Shown piece by piece: positions 16,838 to 25,462 of a DNA stretch of 64,000 bases. Below the pieces are notes generated by a model. It did not search any database and had not been told where the DNA came from. It worked only from the letters and a program-made list of their open reading frames with translations. Both the position numbers and the translations under genes were made by a program. Every line of letters starts with the position of its first letter. Within the stretch, counting starts at the first letter, position 1. Source of the stretch: Salinigranum halophilum (GTDB lineage: Archaea > Halobacteriota > Halobacteria > Halobacteriales > Haloferacaceae); assembly GCF_007004735.1 (NCBI RefSeq), contig NZ_SSNL01000007.1:1-64000 (forward strand), given 5' to 3'.

Positions 16838-18640
16838 TCAGTCGCGCCGGGCGAGGAAGAGCGCGGCGAGCAGAAGGGCAGCGAGCGCGACGAGCGGGCC
16901 GAACCCGGGGAACTGGGTCGACGTCGTCGGCGTCCCGGTCGCGGCGCTCGTCGCGTCGGCGGATTCGACGACGGTGACCGTCGCGGTCTCGTCGTCGACG
17001 CGCGCGGTGTACGTGCCCGGCTCGACGATGTTGTGGTTGAACTGCACCGCCGCCTCCCCGCGGGCGGGGACGGTGACTTCGCGGGCGTTGATCACCTGGC
17101 CGAACATCTCGAGTTCGACCAGATGCGTGTCCGCCGTCTGCTGCGGGTTCTGGACGGTGACGACGACGGTGGCCTGGACGTTCGTCGAGATGCGCGAGGG
17201 CTCGAACGAGACGTCGGTCACGACCGTATCGTTACCCGTCAGACGGGTCGCGTCCGACGTGTTCGTCGCCGTCGACAGGACGGCACTGGAGTTGTTCGGT
17301 GGCGTCGTCACCGGCGTCGCAGTCCCGGTAGCGGTACTGGTTCCGGTCGCCGTCGGCGACTCGGTCTGCTGATTCCTGTCGTCACGGTCGTCGTCGTCAT
17401 CGTCGTCATCGTCACTACTGAAGAGGTCGAACAGACCCCCTCCACCGCCACCGCCGCCACTGCTGCTGTCGTCATCGTCGGGTGTCGCTGTCGGCACCGA
17501 CGTGTCTGTCGAGGACGCTGTCGACGTGTCGGAGTCAGTGTCGGTCGTCCCGTCGTCCGTCTCTGTCGAGTCCGCCTCTGTCGAATCTGTCTCTGTCGAG
17601 TCCGCCTCTGTCGAATCTGTCTCTGTCGAGTCCGCCTCTGTCGAATCTGTCTCTGTCGAATCTGTCTCGGTCGAATCTGTCTCGGTCGAATCTGTCTCCG
17701 TGGAGTCTGTCTCGGTCGAATCCGTCTCGGTCGAATCCGTCTCCGTGGAGTCCGTCTCTGTCGAATCCGTCTCCGTGGAGTCTGTCTCAGTCGAATCCGT
17801 CTCCGTGGAGTCTGTCTCAGTCGAATCTGTCTCTGTCGAGTCCGTCTCTGTCGAATCTGTCTCTGTCGAGTCCGTCTCTGTCGAATCCGTCTCCGTGGAG
17901 TCTGTCTCTGTCGAATCCGTCTCCGTGGAGTCTGTCTCAGTCGAATCTGTCTCTGTCGAGTCCGTCTCTGTCGAGTCCGTCTCTGTCGAATCTGTCTCTG
18001 TCGAGTCCGTCTCCGTGGAGTCCGTCTCAGTCGAGTCGGTCGTGTCGTCTGTCGTGTCGTCTGTCGAATCCGTTGAGTCGTCCGTCGTGTCGTCTGTCGA
18101 ATCCGTCGTGTCGTCTGTCGAATCCGTCGTGTCGTCGGTCGAATCCGTTGAGTCGTCCGTCGAGTCCGTCGTGTCGTCGGTCGAATCCGTTGAGTCGTCC
18201 GTCGAGTCCGTCGTGTCGTCTGTCGTGTCGTCCGTCGAATCCGTTGAGTCGTCCGTCGAGTCCGTCGAATCCGTCGTGTCGTCTGTCGTGTCGTCCGTCG
18301 AATCCGTCGTGTCGTCGGTCGAATCGGTCGAATCGTCCGTTGAATCGGTCGAATCGTCTGTCGAGTCCGTCGAGTCCGTCGAATCCGTTGAGTCGTCCGT
18401 CGAGTCCGTCGAATCGTCCGTCGAATCGTCCGTTGAGTCGTCTGTCGAATCCGTCGAATCGTCCGTCGAGTCGTCCGTCGTCCCGTCGTCTTGCTGTTCG
18501 AACGTGTCGGCACCGCCGATTTGAACCGAGTCTAGCTGTGTGTCGGTCGTCGCGGTGGCCGTGCCGGCGAAGACGGGCGCGGCAGGGGCACACAGGAGAG
18601 CGACCACGAGTACGATGGTGGCGAGGACGTGACTGTTCAT
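16838..18640 (-). CDS. PGF-CTERM surface protein with Asp/Ser/Thr repeats
   Basis: A 600-residue exported protein. Residues 1-25 form a Sec signal peptide (LATIVLVVALLCAPAAPVFAG). From about 50 to 365 is a low-complexity stalk: first D-D-S/T-T-D-S-T units, then about 30 near-perfect S-T-E-T-D repeats. A Gly-rich and Asp-rich linker (GGGGGGGLFDLF, SDDDDDDDDDR) leads to a beta-sandwich domain of CARDB/adhesin type (ISTNVQATVVVTVQNPQQ through AVQFNHNIVEPGTYTARV). The C-terminus is a PGF-CTERM tripartite signal (FPGFGPLVALAALLLAALFL, then ARRD), cleaved and lipid-anchored by archaeosortase A. The Thr/Ser stalk is a likely O-glycosylated spacer outside the S-layer. Confidence 0.92.
   Translation of the reverse strand: MNSHVLATIVLVVALLCAPAAPVFAGTATATTDTQLDSVQIGGADTFEQQDDGTTDDSTDDSTDSTDDSTDDSTDDSTDSTDDSTDSTDSTDSTDDSTDSTDDSTDSTDDTTDSTDDTTDDTTDSTDSTDDSTDSTDDTTDDTTDSTDDSTDSTDDTTDSTDDSTDSTDDTTDSTDDTTDSTDDTTDDSTDSTDDTTDDTTDSTETDSTETDSTETDSTETDSTETDSTETDSTETDSTETDSTETDSTETDSTETDSTETDSTETDSTETDSTETDSTETDSTETDSTETDSTETDSTETDSTETDSTETDSTETDSTETDSTETDSTETDSTEADSTETDSTEADSTETDSTEADSTETDDGTTDTDSDTSTASSTDTSVPTATPDDDDSSSGGGGGGGGLFDLFSSDDDDDDDDDRDDRNQQTESPTATGTSTATGTATPVTTPPNNSSAVLSTATNTSDATRLTGNDTVVTDVSFEPSRISTNVQATVVVTVQNPQQTADTHLVELEMFGQVINAREVTVPARGEAAVQFNHNIVEPGTYTARVDDETATVTVVESADATSAATGTPTTSTQFPGFGPLVALAALLLAALFLARRD
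17563..18480. repeat. Coding tandem repeats of the surface stalk
   Basis: Two adjacent arrays lie within the surface-protein gene. 17563-18034 repeats a 15-bp unit (gtctctgtcgaatct and variants) about 31 times. 18035-18480 repeats 9-, 12- and 21-bp combinations of tcgtcngtcga-type units. Variants recur in blocks (tcc gtg gag; tct cag tcg), the mark of slippage and unequal exchange. Because each unit is a multiple of three, length changes keep the frame. All frames are open here, so open frames on the opposite strand are artefacts. Confidence 0.92.
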
Positions 18641-18840
18641 AGTTCAAGGGGGAGCTCGAGGCGTCTGTGACGCCTGTGGTCAGCCGTACCGACACCAACG
18701 CACCCGCCAATTTAAATCAGTCCCGATATGTGCGTAATTTATTCAGCGCCGGGAGAAATTCTGCCGGGAGAGAATGTGAGTTCCGGGCACATCCGGCGCC
18801 CGGTCAGCAGACCTTTGACCGGGGACGCTCGACACGGAGT

Positions 18841-19494
18841 GTGGACGCTGTACTCTTCGACATGGACGGGGTACTGGTCGACTCCGAGCGCTTCTGGCAC
18901 GCGTTCGAAGACGAGTGGGTCTTCACCGAGGCGACGGAGGGCACGCCCGACCGCGACGAGATTACGGGGCGCAACTACCGCGAGATACACGACTACCTCT
19001 CGCGGGAGTACGGGACCACGGTCTCGAAAGACGAGTTCGTGGCCCGCTACGACGAGCACGCCATGGAGGTCGTCTACCGCGACGGTGTCGAACTGATGGA
19101 CGGTGCCGTGGCGTTGTTCGACGACATCCGCGAACGGGGGAAACTCGCCATCGTCTCCTCCGCCCCGCAGTCGTGGATCGCCGTCGTACGCGAACGGTTC
19201 GGGCTCGACCCGCTCGACCTGGTCCTCAGCGCCGACGACATCGACGACCCCGGCAAGCCCGAACCGCACATCTACGAACACGCGGCGCGGGAACTCGCAC
19301 TCCAGCCCGAAGACTGCGTCGTCGTCGAGGACTCGTACAACGGCGTACTCGCCGCCTCGCGTGCAGGTACGTACTGTATCGGGTATCGGACAGCCGAGAA
19401 CGAGGGCGTCGACCACTCCGCGGCCGACGAGGTTGTCGAAGGGCCGGCGGAGTTGCGCGCCGCCCTGTCGCGGCTCGTCGGCATCCCCGAATGA
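18841..19494 (+). CDS. HAD family phosphatase (phosphoglycolate/beta-PGM type)
   Basis: A 217-218-residue HAD hydrolase. I start at the GTG at 18841 so that the protein begins VDAVLFDMDGVLVDSE with the nucleophile and acid/base Asp at residues 7 and 9; the open frame upstream lacks any conserved sequence. A four-helix cap follows (FWHAFEDEWVF...YLSREYG). Motif II Ser is in LAIVSSAPQSW, motif III Lys in PGKPEPHIYEHA, and motif IV Asp in CVVVEDSYNGVLAA. Likely substrates are phosphoglycolate or a sugar phosphate; specificity cannot be read from the sequence. A tttgacc box about 25-30 nt upstream may be its TATA element. Confidence 0.88.
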   Translation: MDAVLFDMDGVLVDSERFWHAFEDEWVFTEATEGTPDRDEITGRNYREIHDYLSREYGTTVSKDEFVARYDEHAMEVVYRDGVELMDGAVALFDDIRERGKLAIVSSAPQSWIAVVRERFGLDPLDLVLSADDIDDPGKPEPHIYEHAARELALQPEDCVVVEDSYNGVLAASRAGTYCIGYRTAENEGVDHSAADEVVEGPAELRAALSRLVGIPE

Positions 19495-19497
19495 GCG

Positions 19498-21837
19498 TCA
19501 GTCGACGACGCTGACGACCCGTTCTTCGTGGACCGGGAGCAGCGGGAGGTCGGGGAACGAAACCTCGACACGGAAGGTGAGTTCGTCGTCGGTCGCGCCG
19601 AACACCCCGACGGGAACGCGCGTCGAGTCCGAGAGGTACGTCGTCTTCGTCGTCATCTCCACGTCGTTGACCGTGACGCGGACTCCAGTTCGTGCGCTCC
19701 CCCCGGTGTTCGTCACGCCGACCTGCTGGACCGTGCTCGCCCCTCGGGAGACCGTTTCGGGGAACGCTCCCCAGTCGATGTCGATGGCCGGGAGCGCCTC
19801 CGCCGACGTCACGACGCGTTCGGCGACCCCCTCCGAGAGGTCCGCACGGGTCAGTTCGGTGACGCCGGCCGCGACGAGGTCGGCCGGGGTTCGCAGCCCC
19901 GCCGTGGCGAGCCGGCTCGCGCGACGCGACCCGATGCCGTCCACAGCAGTGAGGCCGACGGCGTCCCGGGAGACGCCGTGGTCGACGCGGGCCTCGATGC
20001 GGCGGGCGAGGTTGGCCGCGCGCGGGCCGGAGAACGTGTCGAGGAACTCCCTGAGCGCAGCCAACAACCGGAGCGCGTTCTGCCGGATGACCCAGGCGTC
20101 GCTCCGCAGGTCCGCGGGCGTCGACCCGGTCATCGACGCCCGACAGATGGCGAGCACCTTCCGATTGCCACCGTCGAGGCTCGTATCGACGCCGGTGAGT
20201 ACCGAGTCGACCGCGTCCGTCTCGGCCGCTCGGCAGGAGACCGAGTCGAACTCCGAGGCGGCCGAGACGCAGTCGAGCACCGCGTCGGCGTCGATGTAGT
20301 CGCGCTGAGAGAGTTCGTAAAAGCGCTGGGCGGTGGCGAGGTCGAGGTAGTACTTCGAGGCCAGACGCCCGAGCGAGGTCGGTTCGACTCGCAGTTCACT
20401 CATCTCGACGAAGCCGCGCGCGACGAGCGATTCGAGCGTCTCACGGACGCGCTCGCGGAGGCCGTCGAAGCCGTACTCGGCCGGTCTGGACTGCGCGCGG
20501 ACGTAGTAGAACGTGGTTTCGAGCCACGAGAGCACGTCGTCGAGGTCGTCGATAGTCCCCATGGCGATCTCGGCGTTGAGGTGCGAGTCCAGTTCCTCGG
20601 CGAGATGTGACTCGATGTCCTTTCCCTCACGAATCAGTCGCCGGTAGCGGTCGGCGTCCGAGTGGTCACAGACCACCCAGCCGTAGCCGACGTCGTCGTA
20701 GCCGGGTCGCCCCGCACGCCCGAGCATCTGCATCACGTCGAGCGGCGAGATGTCGACGTCGCCCTCGAGGGGGTCGTGGTACTTGGTGTCACGGATGACG
20801 ACACAGCGGGCGGGGAGGTTGACGCCCCACGCCAGCGTCGACGTCGAGAAGAGCAGTTGGACCTTCCCCTCACGGAACCACTGTTCGACCCGGTCTCGGT
20901 CCGCTTTTCCGAGTCCTGCGTGGTGAAAGCCGACGCCGTCGACGACCGACTTTCGAAGCGAGTCGTTCGTCAGTTCCTTCGCCTCGTTGTGGAAGTCGTA
21001 GTCGCCGCGGGCACCCATCGGCACGTCCCGCTCGGCGAACTCGTCGCGCGCCTTCGCCGCGGCCTGGACGGTGTCCTGCCGCGAGGAGACGAACACGAGC
21101 GCCTGACCAGCGTCGCGGATGTGCGGTTCGGCGAGGTCGAACGCCCGGTACAGTCGACGGTACTTGTCGGCGAAGCTGTTCTCGCCGTGGCTGTACGTCT
21201 TCACGCCGGCGTGGAGTTTCACCGGTCGGTAGTCGTCGTCGAACTCGAACGTGGTCTCGGGCACCGCGTCGAGCCACTCGGCCACGTCGGCGACGTTCCG
21301 CATCGTCGCCGACAGCGCGACCACGCGCGGGTCACAGAGCCGCCGCAGTCGAGCGACCGTCACCTCGAGGACGCCGCCTCTCGAATCCGAGTCGAGGAGG
21401 TGGACCTCGTCGATGACGACGCAGCCCACGTCGGTGATGAACTGATACCGGGGTGATTCGTGCTTTCTCGTGGCCGAGTCGGTCTTCTCGGGCGTCATCA
21501 CGAGGATGTCCGCCCGCTCCGCGCGCCGGGGGTTGAGGTCGCGCTCGCCCGTCACCACGTAGACGGAGTAGCCGAGGTCCTCGAACCGCTCCCACTCGGC
21601 CTCCTTCTCGTTCGTCAGCGCGCGCAGGGGCGCGACGAAGAGCGCCGTGCCGCCGTCGCGGAGCGTCTTGCAGATAGCCAGTTCCGCGAGGGCCGTCTTG
21701 CCCGAGGCCGTCGGCGCGGCAGCGACGACGTTCTCGTCCCGCTCCATGATGGCCGGAAGCGCCTCGCGTTGCATCCGGTTGAACTCCTCGAAGCCGAAGG
21801 CGTCGGCGAAGTCCGGTAGCGCCTCTGCGACCTTCAC
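19498..21837 (-). CDS. hel308: Ski2-like DNA helicase Hel308
   Basis: This 779-residue superfamily 2 helicase acts at stalled replication forks with 3'-5' polarity. Motifs in order: Q-like FNRMQREALPAI, Walker A AAAPTASGKTALAEL (about 41), motif Ib/II VVIDEVHLLDSDSRGG (about 142), motif III ALSATMRNV, motif IV-V (LVFVSSRQDT, STLAWGVNLPARCVVI), motif VI MQMLGRAGRPGYDD (about 374). A winged helix and ratchet domain follow, then a helix-hairpin-helix (VDGIGSRRASRLATAGLRTP). An extra C-terminal roughly 100-residue beta-rich domain (STVQQVGVTNTGGSARTGVR) is seen in haloarchaeal members. The start codon is GTG. It ends 3 nt from the convergent HAD gene. Confidence 0.94.
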   Translation of the reverse strand: MKVAEALPDFADAFGFEEFNRMQREALPAIMERDENVVAAAPTASGKTALAELAICKTLRDGGTALFVAPLRALTNEKEAEWERFEDLGYSVYVVTGERDLNPRRAERADILVMTPEKTDSATRKHESPRYQFITDVGCVVIDEVHLLDSDSRGGVLEVTVARLRRLCDPRVVALSATMRNVADVAEWLDAVPETTFEFDDDYRPVKLHAGVKTYSHGENSFADKYRRLYRAFDLAEPHIRDAGQALVFVSSRQDTVQAAAKARDEFAERDVPMGARGDYDFHNEAKELTNDSLRKSVVDGVGFHHAGLGKADRDRVEQWFREGKVQLLFSTSTLAWGVNLPARCVVIRDTKYHDPLEGDVDISPLDVMQMLGRAGRPGYDDVGYGWVVCDHSDADRYRRLIREGKDIESHLAEELDSHLNAEIAMGTIDDLDDVLSWLETTFYYVRAQSRPAEYGFDGLRERVRETLESLVARGFVEMSELRVEPTSLGRLASKYYLDLATAQRFYELSQRDYIDADAVLDCVSAASEFDSVSCRAAETDAVDSVLTGVDTSLDGGNRKVLAICRASMTGSTPADLRSDAWVIRQNALRLLAALREFLDTFSGPRAANLARRIEARVDHGVSRDAVGLTAVDGIGSRRASRLATAGLRTPADLVAAGVTELTRADLSEGVAERVVTSAEALPAIDIDWGAFPETVSRGASTVQQVGVTNTGGSARTGVRVTVNDVEMTTKTTYLSDSTRVPVGVFGATDDELTFRVEVSFPDLPLLPVHEERVVSVVD

Positions 21838-22015
21838 CCGTCGGCTCCTCCCGGTTCCCAGTTCCCGAAGCCACTCATGCTCAGACCGGGGCGCTCACCC
21901 GACCAAAAACTTCCGGTGGCAGGGTGGACGTGAACCGGACGACGGACGGTTCTCACCGGGTGGGGTTGTCCACAGAATACAATATCGTGGGGCGTGAACG
22001 AGTAGACGAAGACCA

Positions 22016-22240
22016 ATGAACAAGAACGTCGGAGGAATCGACCGGAAGGCTCGGCTCGTCGTCGGACCGCTCTTGCTCCTCGTAGGCATCGCTGCGTTCC
22101 TGGGGGCGGTCCCGCTGGGGACGCTCGGGAGTGCCGTCTCCGTCGTCGTCGGCGCGGTGTTGACCGTGACCGGGGCGACCCAGCGGTGTCCGCTGCACGT
22201 GCTGCTCGGCGTCAACACCTGTCCCGTCGACGCACGGTAG
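22016..22240 (+). CDS. Small DUF2892/YgaP-like membrane protein
   Basis: A 74-residue protein with the N-terminal signature MNKNVGGIDRKARLVVGPLL typical of the DUF2892 family, two hydrophobic helices (LLLLVGIAAFLGAVPLGTLG and AVSVVVGAVLTVTGAT) and a Cys pair CPLHVLLGVNTC. In bacteria such domains are fused to or sit beside rhodanese proteins; no sulfurtransferase is adjacent here. Its promoter (acaatatcg) is at 21979-21987. It precedes lipA by 53 nt on the same strand, but lipA has its own TATA-like box. Confidence 0.85.
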   Translation: MNKNVGGIDRKARLVVGPLLLLVGIAAFLGAVPLGTLGSAVSVVVGAVLTVTGATQRCPLHVLLGVNTCPVDAR

Positions 22241-22293
22241 TCGGGGCAGTGAGGCGTCCGCACGTTTTTCACCACTCCCCTCTACGGTGAGGT

Positions 22294-23235
22294 ATGAGCG
22301 GGAGTCGCCGGCACCGCCGAAAGCCCGACTGGCTGAAGATGCGGCCGCCGTCTGGCCAGCGCTTCACCGAGATCAAACGAGAGCTCAGAGACCGAAACCT
22401 CCACACCGTCTGTGAGGAGGCCAACTGCCCGAACCTCGGGGAGTGCTGGTCCGGTCGCGACGGCCCGGGGACGGCGACGTTCATGCTGATGGGCGACCGC
22501 TGCTCGCGCGGGTGTAACTTCTGCGACGTCCAGACGGGTGGGATGGAGGCGCTCGACCCCGACGAACCCGACAACGTCGCCGAAGCCGTCGCCGAAATCG
22601 GCCTCGACTACGTCGTCCTCACGTCCGTCGACCGCGACGACCTCCCCGACCAGGGCGCAGAGCACTTCGCGGAGACCATCCGCGCCATCAAAGCGCGCGA
22701 CGCCTCCATCCTCGTCGAGGTGCTCATCCCCGACTTCCAGGGCGAACCCGAGTTGGTACGGAAGATCATCGACGCCGGCCCCGACGTCATCGCGCACAAC
22801 ATCGAGACGGTCGAGCGGCTCCAGTGGCCCGTCCGTGACCGCCGCGCCGGCTACGAGCAGTCGCTCTCGGTCCTCGAGCAGGTCCAGCGGGAGTCGGACA
22901 TCTACACGAAGACCTCCATCATGCTCGGCCTGGGCGAGTACGCCCACGAGGTGTACCAGACGCTCTCGGACCTCCGAGAGGCCGACGTCGACGTGGTCAC
23001 CCTCGGGCAGTATCTCCAGCCCTCACGGTCGCACCTCGACGTGTACGACTACGTCCACCCCGACGCGTTCGACACGTGGCAGCGGGTCGCCGAGGACGAA
23101 CTGGGCTTTCTGTACTGCGCGTCGGGACCGATGGTCCGCTCGTCGTACAAGGCGGGAGAGCTGTTCGTCGACGCGCTCGTCCGCGAGGGCCGGTCGGTCG
23201 AGGAGGCGCGGCAGGCCGCACGCGCCGCGGACTGA
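22294..23235 (+). CDS. lipA: Lipoyl synthase
   Basis: This 313-residue radical-SAM enzyme inserts two sulfurs into protein-bound octanoyl groups to make the lipoyl cofactor. It has both iron-sulfur sites: the auxiliary CEEANCPNLGEC (from about residue 40) and the radical-SAM CSRGCNFCDV (from about 69), plus the C-terminal RSSYKAGE that supplies the serine ligand to the auxiliary cluster. The start MSGSRRHRRKPDWLKMR fits the family. It lies 123 nt upstream of pdhABC, whose E2 carries the lipoyl domain, so cofactor synthesis and its acceptor are neighbours. No lipoate ligase or octanoyltransferase is visible in the window. Confidence 0.96.
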   Translation: MSGSRRHRRKPDWLKMRPPSGQRFTEIKRELRDRNLHTVCEEANCPNLGECWSGRDGPGTATFMLMGDRCSRGCNFCDVQTGGMEALDPDEPDNVAEAVAEIGLDYVVLTSVDRDDLPDQGAEHFAETIRAIKARDASILVEVLIPDFQGEPELVRKIIDAGPDVIAHNIETVERLQWPVRDRRAGYEQSLSVLEQVQRESDIYTKTSIMLGLGEYAHEVYQTLSDLREADVDVVTLGQYLQPSRSHLDVYDYVHPDAFDTWQRVAEDELGFLYCASGPMVRSSYKAGELFVDALVREGRSVEEARQAARAAD

Positions 23236-23308
23236 GACGAGGCCGAAACGGCCGGGACAGGCGGCGAGCGGCGCGGATACCGAATGTCCACGCTAGTTCT
23301 ACGAAAAC

Positions 23309-23350
23309 ACTATACGGCAGGGAGGTGACCCATCTCGCATGTACTGGAGG
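23309..23350 (+). promoter_or_regulatory. Promoter and SD of pdhABC, with a 7-codon uORF
   Basis: A BRE/TATA pair (cgaaaacactatacg, 23302-23316) predicts transcription from about 23338. The first bases of that transcript read ATG at 23339, opening a 7-codon frame (MYWRVRP) whose TGA at 23360 overlaps the pdhA GTG. The same leader holds GGAGG at 23346-23350, eight bases before the GTG. Either the ATG is fortuitous and the SD drives pdhA, or the short frame is translated and couples to pdhA. Confidence 0.45.
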
Positions 23351-23358
23351 GTCCGACC

Positions 23359-24462
23359 GTGAGCGTGCTACAGCGCGACCCGCGGGATCGAGTCCAGGTC
23401 CTCGACGAGGACGGCAGCGTCGTCGGCGAGGTGCCCGACGTCGACGACGAGACGCTGCTGTCGATCTACCGGGAGATGAAACTCGCCCGGCACTTCGACA
23501 CCCGCGCAGTGAGCCTCCAGCGGCAGGGGCGGATGGGGACGTACCCACCCCTGTCGGGCCAGGAGGGCGCGCAGGTGGCCAGCGCCCACGCCCTCGACGA
23601 GGAGGACTGGCTGTTCCCCTCGTACCGCGAGCACGGCGCGCTCCACGTCCGGGGCTTCCCGCTCGACCGTATCCTCCTCTACTGGATGGGGGCGGAACAG
23701 GGGAACGTGTCGCCGCCGGACGTCAACACCTTCCCCGCCGCGGTCCCCATCGCGACGCAGACGCTTCACGCCGTCGGCGCGTCGTGGGCTTCGAAGCTGA
23801 AGGGGGAACGAAAGGGGTTCATCGTCTACTTCGGCGACGGCGGGACGAGCGAGGGCGACACCCACGAGGCGATGAACTTCGCCGGGGTGTTCGACACCCC
23901 GACGGTGTTCTTCTGCAACAACAACCAGTGGGCCATCTCCGTGCCCAGAGAGCGACAGACGAAGTCCGAGACCATCGCACAGAAGGCCGACGCCTACGGC
24001 TTCCAGGGCGTCCAGGTCGACGGGATGGACCCGCTCGCGGTGTATCAGGTGACGCGTGCGGCCGTCGAGAAGGCGAAGGCCGACGACCCCGACGAACTGC
24101 GGCCGACGCTCATCGAGGCGGTCCAGTACCGCTTCGGCGCGCACACGACGGCCGACGACCCGACGGTGTACCGCGACAGCGACGAGGTCGAACAGTGGAA
24201 GCGAAAAGACCCCATTCCGCGGCTGGAGACGTTCCTCCGCGACACCGGACGACTCGACGACGAACGAGTGCAGGACGTCGAACGCGAGGTCCAACAGACG
24301 GTCGCCGACGCCATCGAGACGGCGGAGTCGACCCCGCGACCCGAACCGGAGGAGATGTTCGAGTCCGTGTTCGCCGAACGGACACCCGACCTCGAGTCGC
24401 AGTACGAGTCGTTCGCCGCGCTCCGCGAGGAGTTCGGCGACGACGCGTTCCTCCACAGGTGA
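23359..24462 (+). CDS. pdhA: 2-oxoacid dehydrogenase E1 alpha subunit
   Basis: This 367-residue TPP-dependent E1 alpha decarboxylates a 2-oxoacid and passes the acyl group to E2. It shows the substrate segment MKLARHFDTRAVSLQRQGRM, the conserved YREHGAL, and the TPP/Mg motif GDGGTSEGDTHEAMNF near residue 158 ending in NNNQWAIS. The phosphorylation-loop region (RFGAHTTADDPTVYR) is present. The start is GTG with an SD. It is first in pdhA-pdhB-pdhC. Branched-chain 2-oxoacids, pyruvate and other 2-oxoacids are all possible; haloarchaea use ferredoxin oxidoreductases for central pyruvate oxidation, so a catabolic branched-chain role is plausible. Confidence 0.94.
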   Translation: MSVLQRDPRDRVQVLDEDGSVVGEVPDVDDETLLSIYREMKLARHFDTRAVSLQRQGRMGTYPPLSGQEGAQVASAHALDEEDWLFPSYREHGALHVRGFPLDRILLYWMGAEQGNVSPPDVNTFPAAVPIATQTLHAVGASWASKLKGERKGFIVYFGDGGTSEGDTHEAMNFAGVFDTPTVFFCNNNQWAISVPRERQTKSETIAQKADAYGFQGVQVDGMDPLAVYQVTRAAVEKAKADDPDELRPTLIEAVQYRFGAHTTADDPTVYRDSDEVEQWKRKDPIPRLETFLRDTGRLDDERVQDVEREVQQTVADAIETAESTPRPEPEEMFESVFAERTPDLESQYESFAALREEFGDDAFLHR

Positions 24463-24466
24463 TATC

Positions 24467-25462
24467 ATGAGTACCCAACAGACACAGAACCTCACCCTGG
24501 TCCAGGCAGTACGGGACGGTCTCCACACCGAGATGAACAGAGACGAGGACGTCATCGTCCTCGGGGAGGACGTCGGGAAGAACGGCGGGGTCTTCCGCGC
24601 GACCGAAGGGCTGTTCGACGAGTTCGGCGGCGAGCGCGTCATCGACACACCCCTGGCCGAGTCGGGCATCGTCGGCACCGCCATCGGGATGGCCGCCTAC
24701 GGCCTCAAACCCGTCCCCGAGATCCAGTTCTCGGGCTTCATGTACCCCGCGTTCGACCAGATCGTCTCTCACGCCGCCCGCCTCCGGACCCGCTCACGCG
24801 GGCGGTTCACCTGTCCGATGGTCATCCGCGCACCGTACGGCGGCGGTATCCGCGCACCCGAACACCACTCCGAGTCGAAGGAGGCGTTCTACGCGCACGA
24901 GGCCGGACTCAAGGTCGTCATCCCGTCGACGCCGTACGACACGAAGGGGCTCCTCATCTCCGCGATTCGCGACCCGGACCCCGTTATCTTCCTCGAACCG
25001 AAGCTCATCTACCGCGCCTTCCGCGGCGACGTCCCCGAAGGGGAGTACACCGTCCCCATCGGCGAGGCCGAGGTGCGGCGAGCGGGCGCGGACGTCTCGG
25101 TGTTCGTCTACGGCGCGATGACGCCGCGCACCCTCGAAGCGGCGGAGAACCTCGCCGAGGAGGGTATCGACGCCGAGGTCGTCGACCTCCGGACGGTCTC
25201 CCCGCTCGACCGCGACGCCATCGTCGACTCGTTCAAGAAGACGGGGCGGGCCTGTGTGGTCCACGAAGCACCGCGCTCGGGCGGCATGGCTGGTGAGATT
25301 ACGGCCACCATCCAGGAGCGGGCGCTCTACTACCAGGAGGCACCGGTGGTCCGCGTGACCGGTTACGACGTCCCGTACCCGCTCTACGCGCTGGAGGACT
25401 ACTACCTCCCCTCGGTGGCGCGCATCGAAGACGGCATCCGGGAGGCGGCCGAGTTCCGATGA
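24467..25462 (+). CDS. pdhB: 2-oxoacid dehydrogenase E1 beta subunit
   Basis: A 331-residue partner of PdhA in the alpha2-beta2 E1. The start MSTQQTQNLTLVQAVRDGLH lies 4 nt after the pdhA stop; the longer open frame upstream is an overlap with pdhA. Motifs are VIVLGEDVGKNGGVFRAT, the pyrophosphate-domain INTERFACE ETPLAES-like DTPLAESGIVGTAIGMA, PEIQFSGFMYPAFDQIV, APYGGGIRAPEHHSESKEA, and the transketolase C-domain with VVDLRTVSPLDRDAI and VVHEAPRSGG. Length and order are canonical. Confidence 0.95.
   Translation: MSTQQTQNLTLVQAVRDGLHTEMNRDEDVIVLGEDVGKNGGVFRATEGLFDEFGGERVIDTPLAESGIVGTAIGMAAYGLKPVPEIQFSGFMYPAFDQIVSHAARLRTRSRGRFTCPMVIRAPYGGGIRAPEHHSESKEAFYAHEAGLKVVIPSTPYDTKGLLISAIRDPDPVIFLEPKLIYRAFRGDVPEGEYTVPIGEAEVRRAGADVSVFVYGAMTPRTLEAAENLAEEGIDAEVVDLRTVSPLDRDAIVDSFKKTGRACVVHEAPRSGGMAGEITATIQERALYYQEAPVVRVTGYDVPYPLYALEDYYLPSVARIEDGIREAAEFR

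Noticed and set aside
17563-18034. CRISPR-like repeat array
   Set aside because: The 15-bp units are contiguous with no unique spacers and lie within a coding frame.
17482-18642. Long plus-strand open frames rich in Ser-Val or Ser-Pro repeats
   Set aside because: They are antisense images of the surface-protein tandem repeats; repeats whose length is a multiple of three keep every frame open. The minus-strand frame alone has a signal peptide and a sorting signal.
24056-24466. N-terminal extension of pdhB
   Set aside because: It overlaps the end of pdhA in another frame; the conserved E1 beta start is at 24467.
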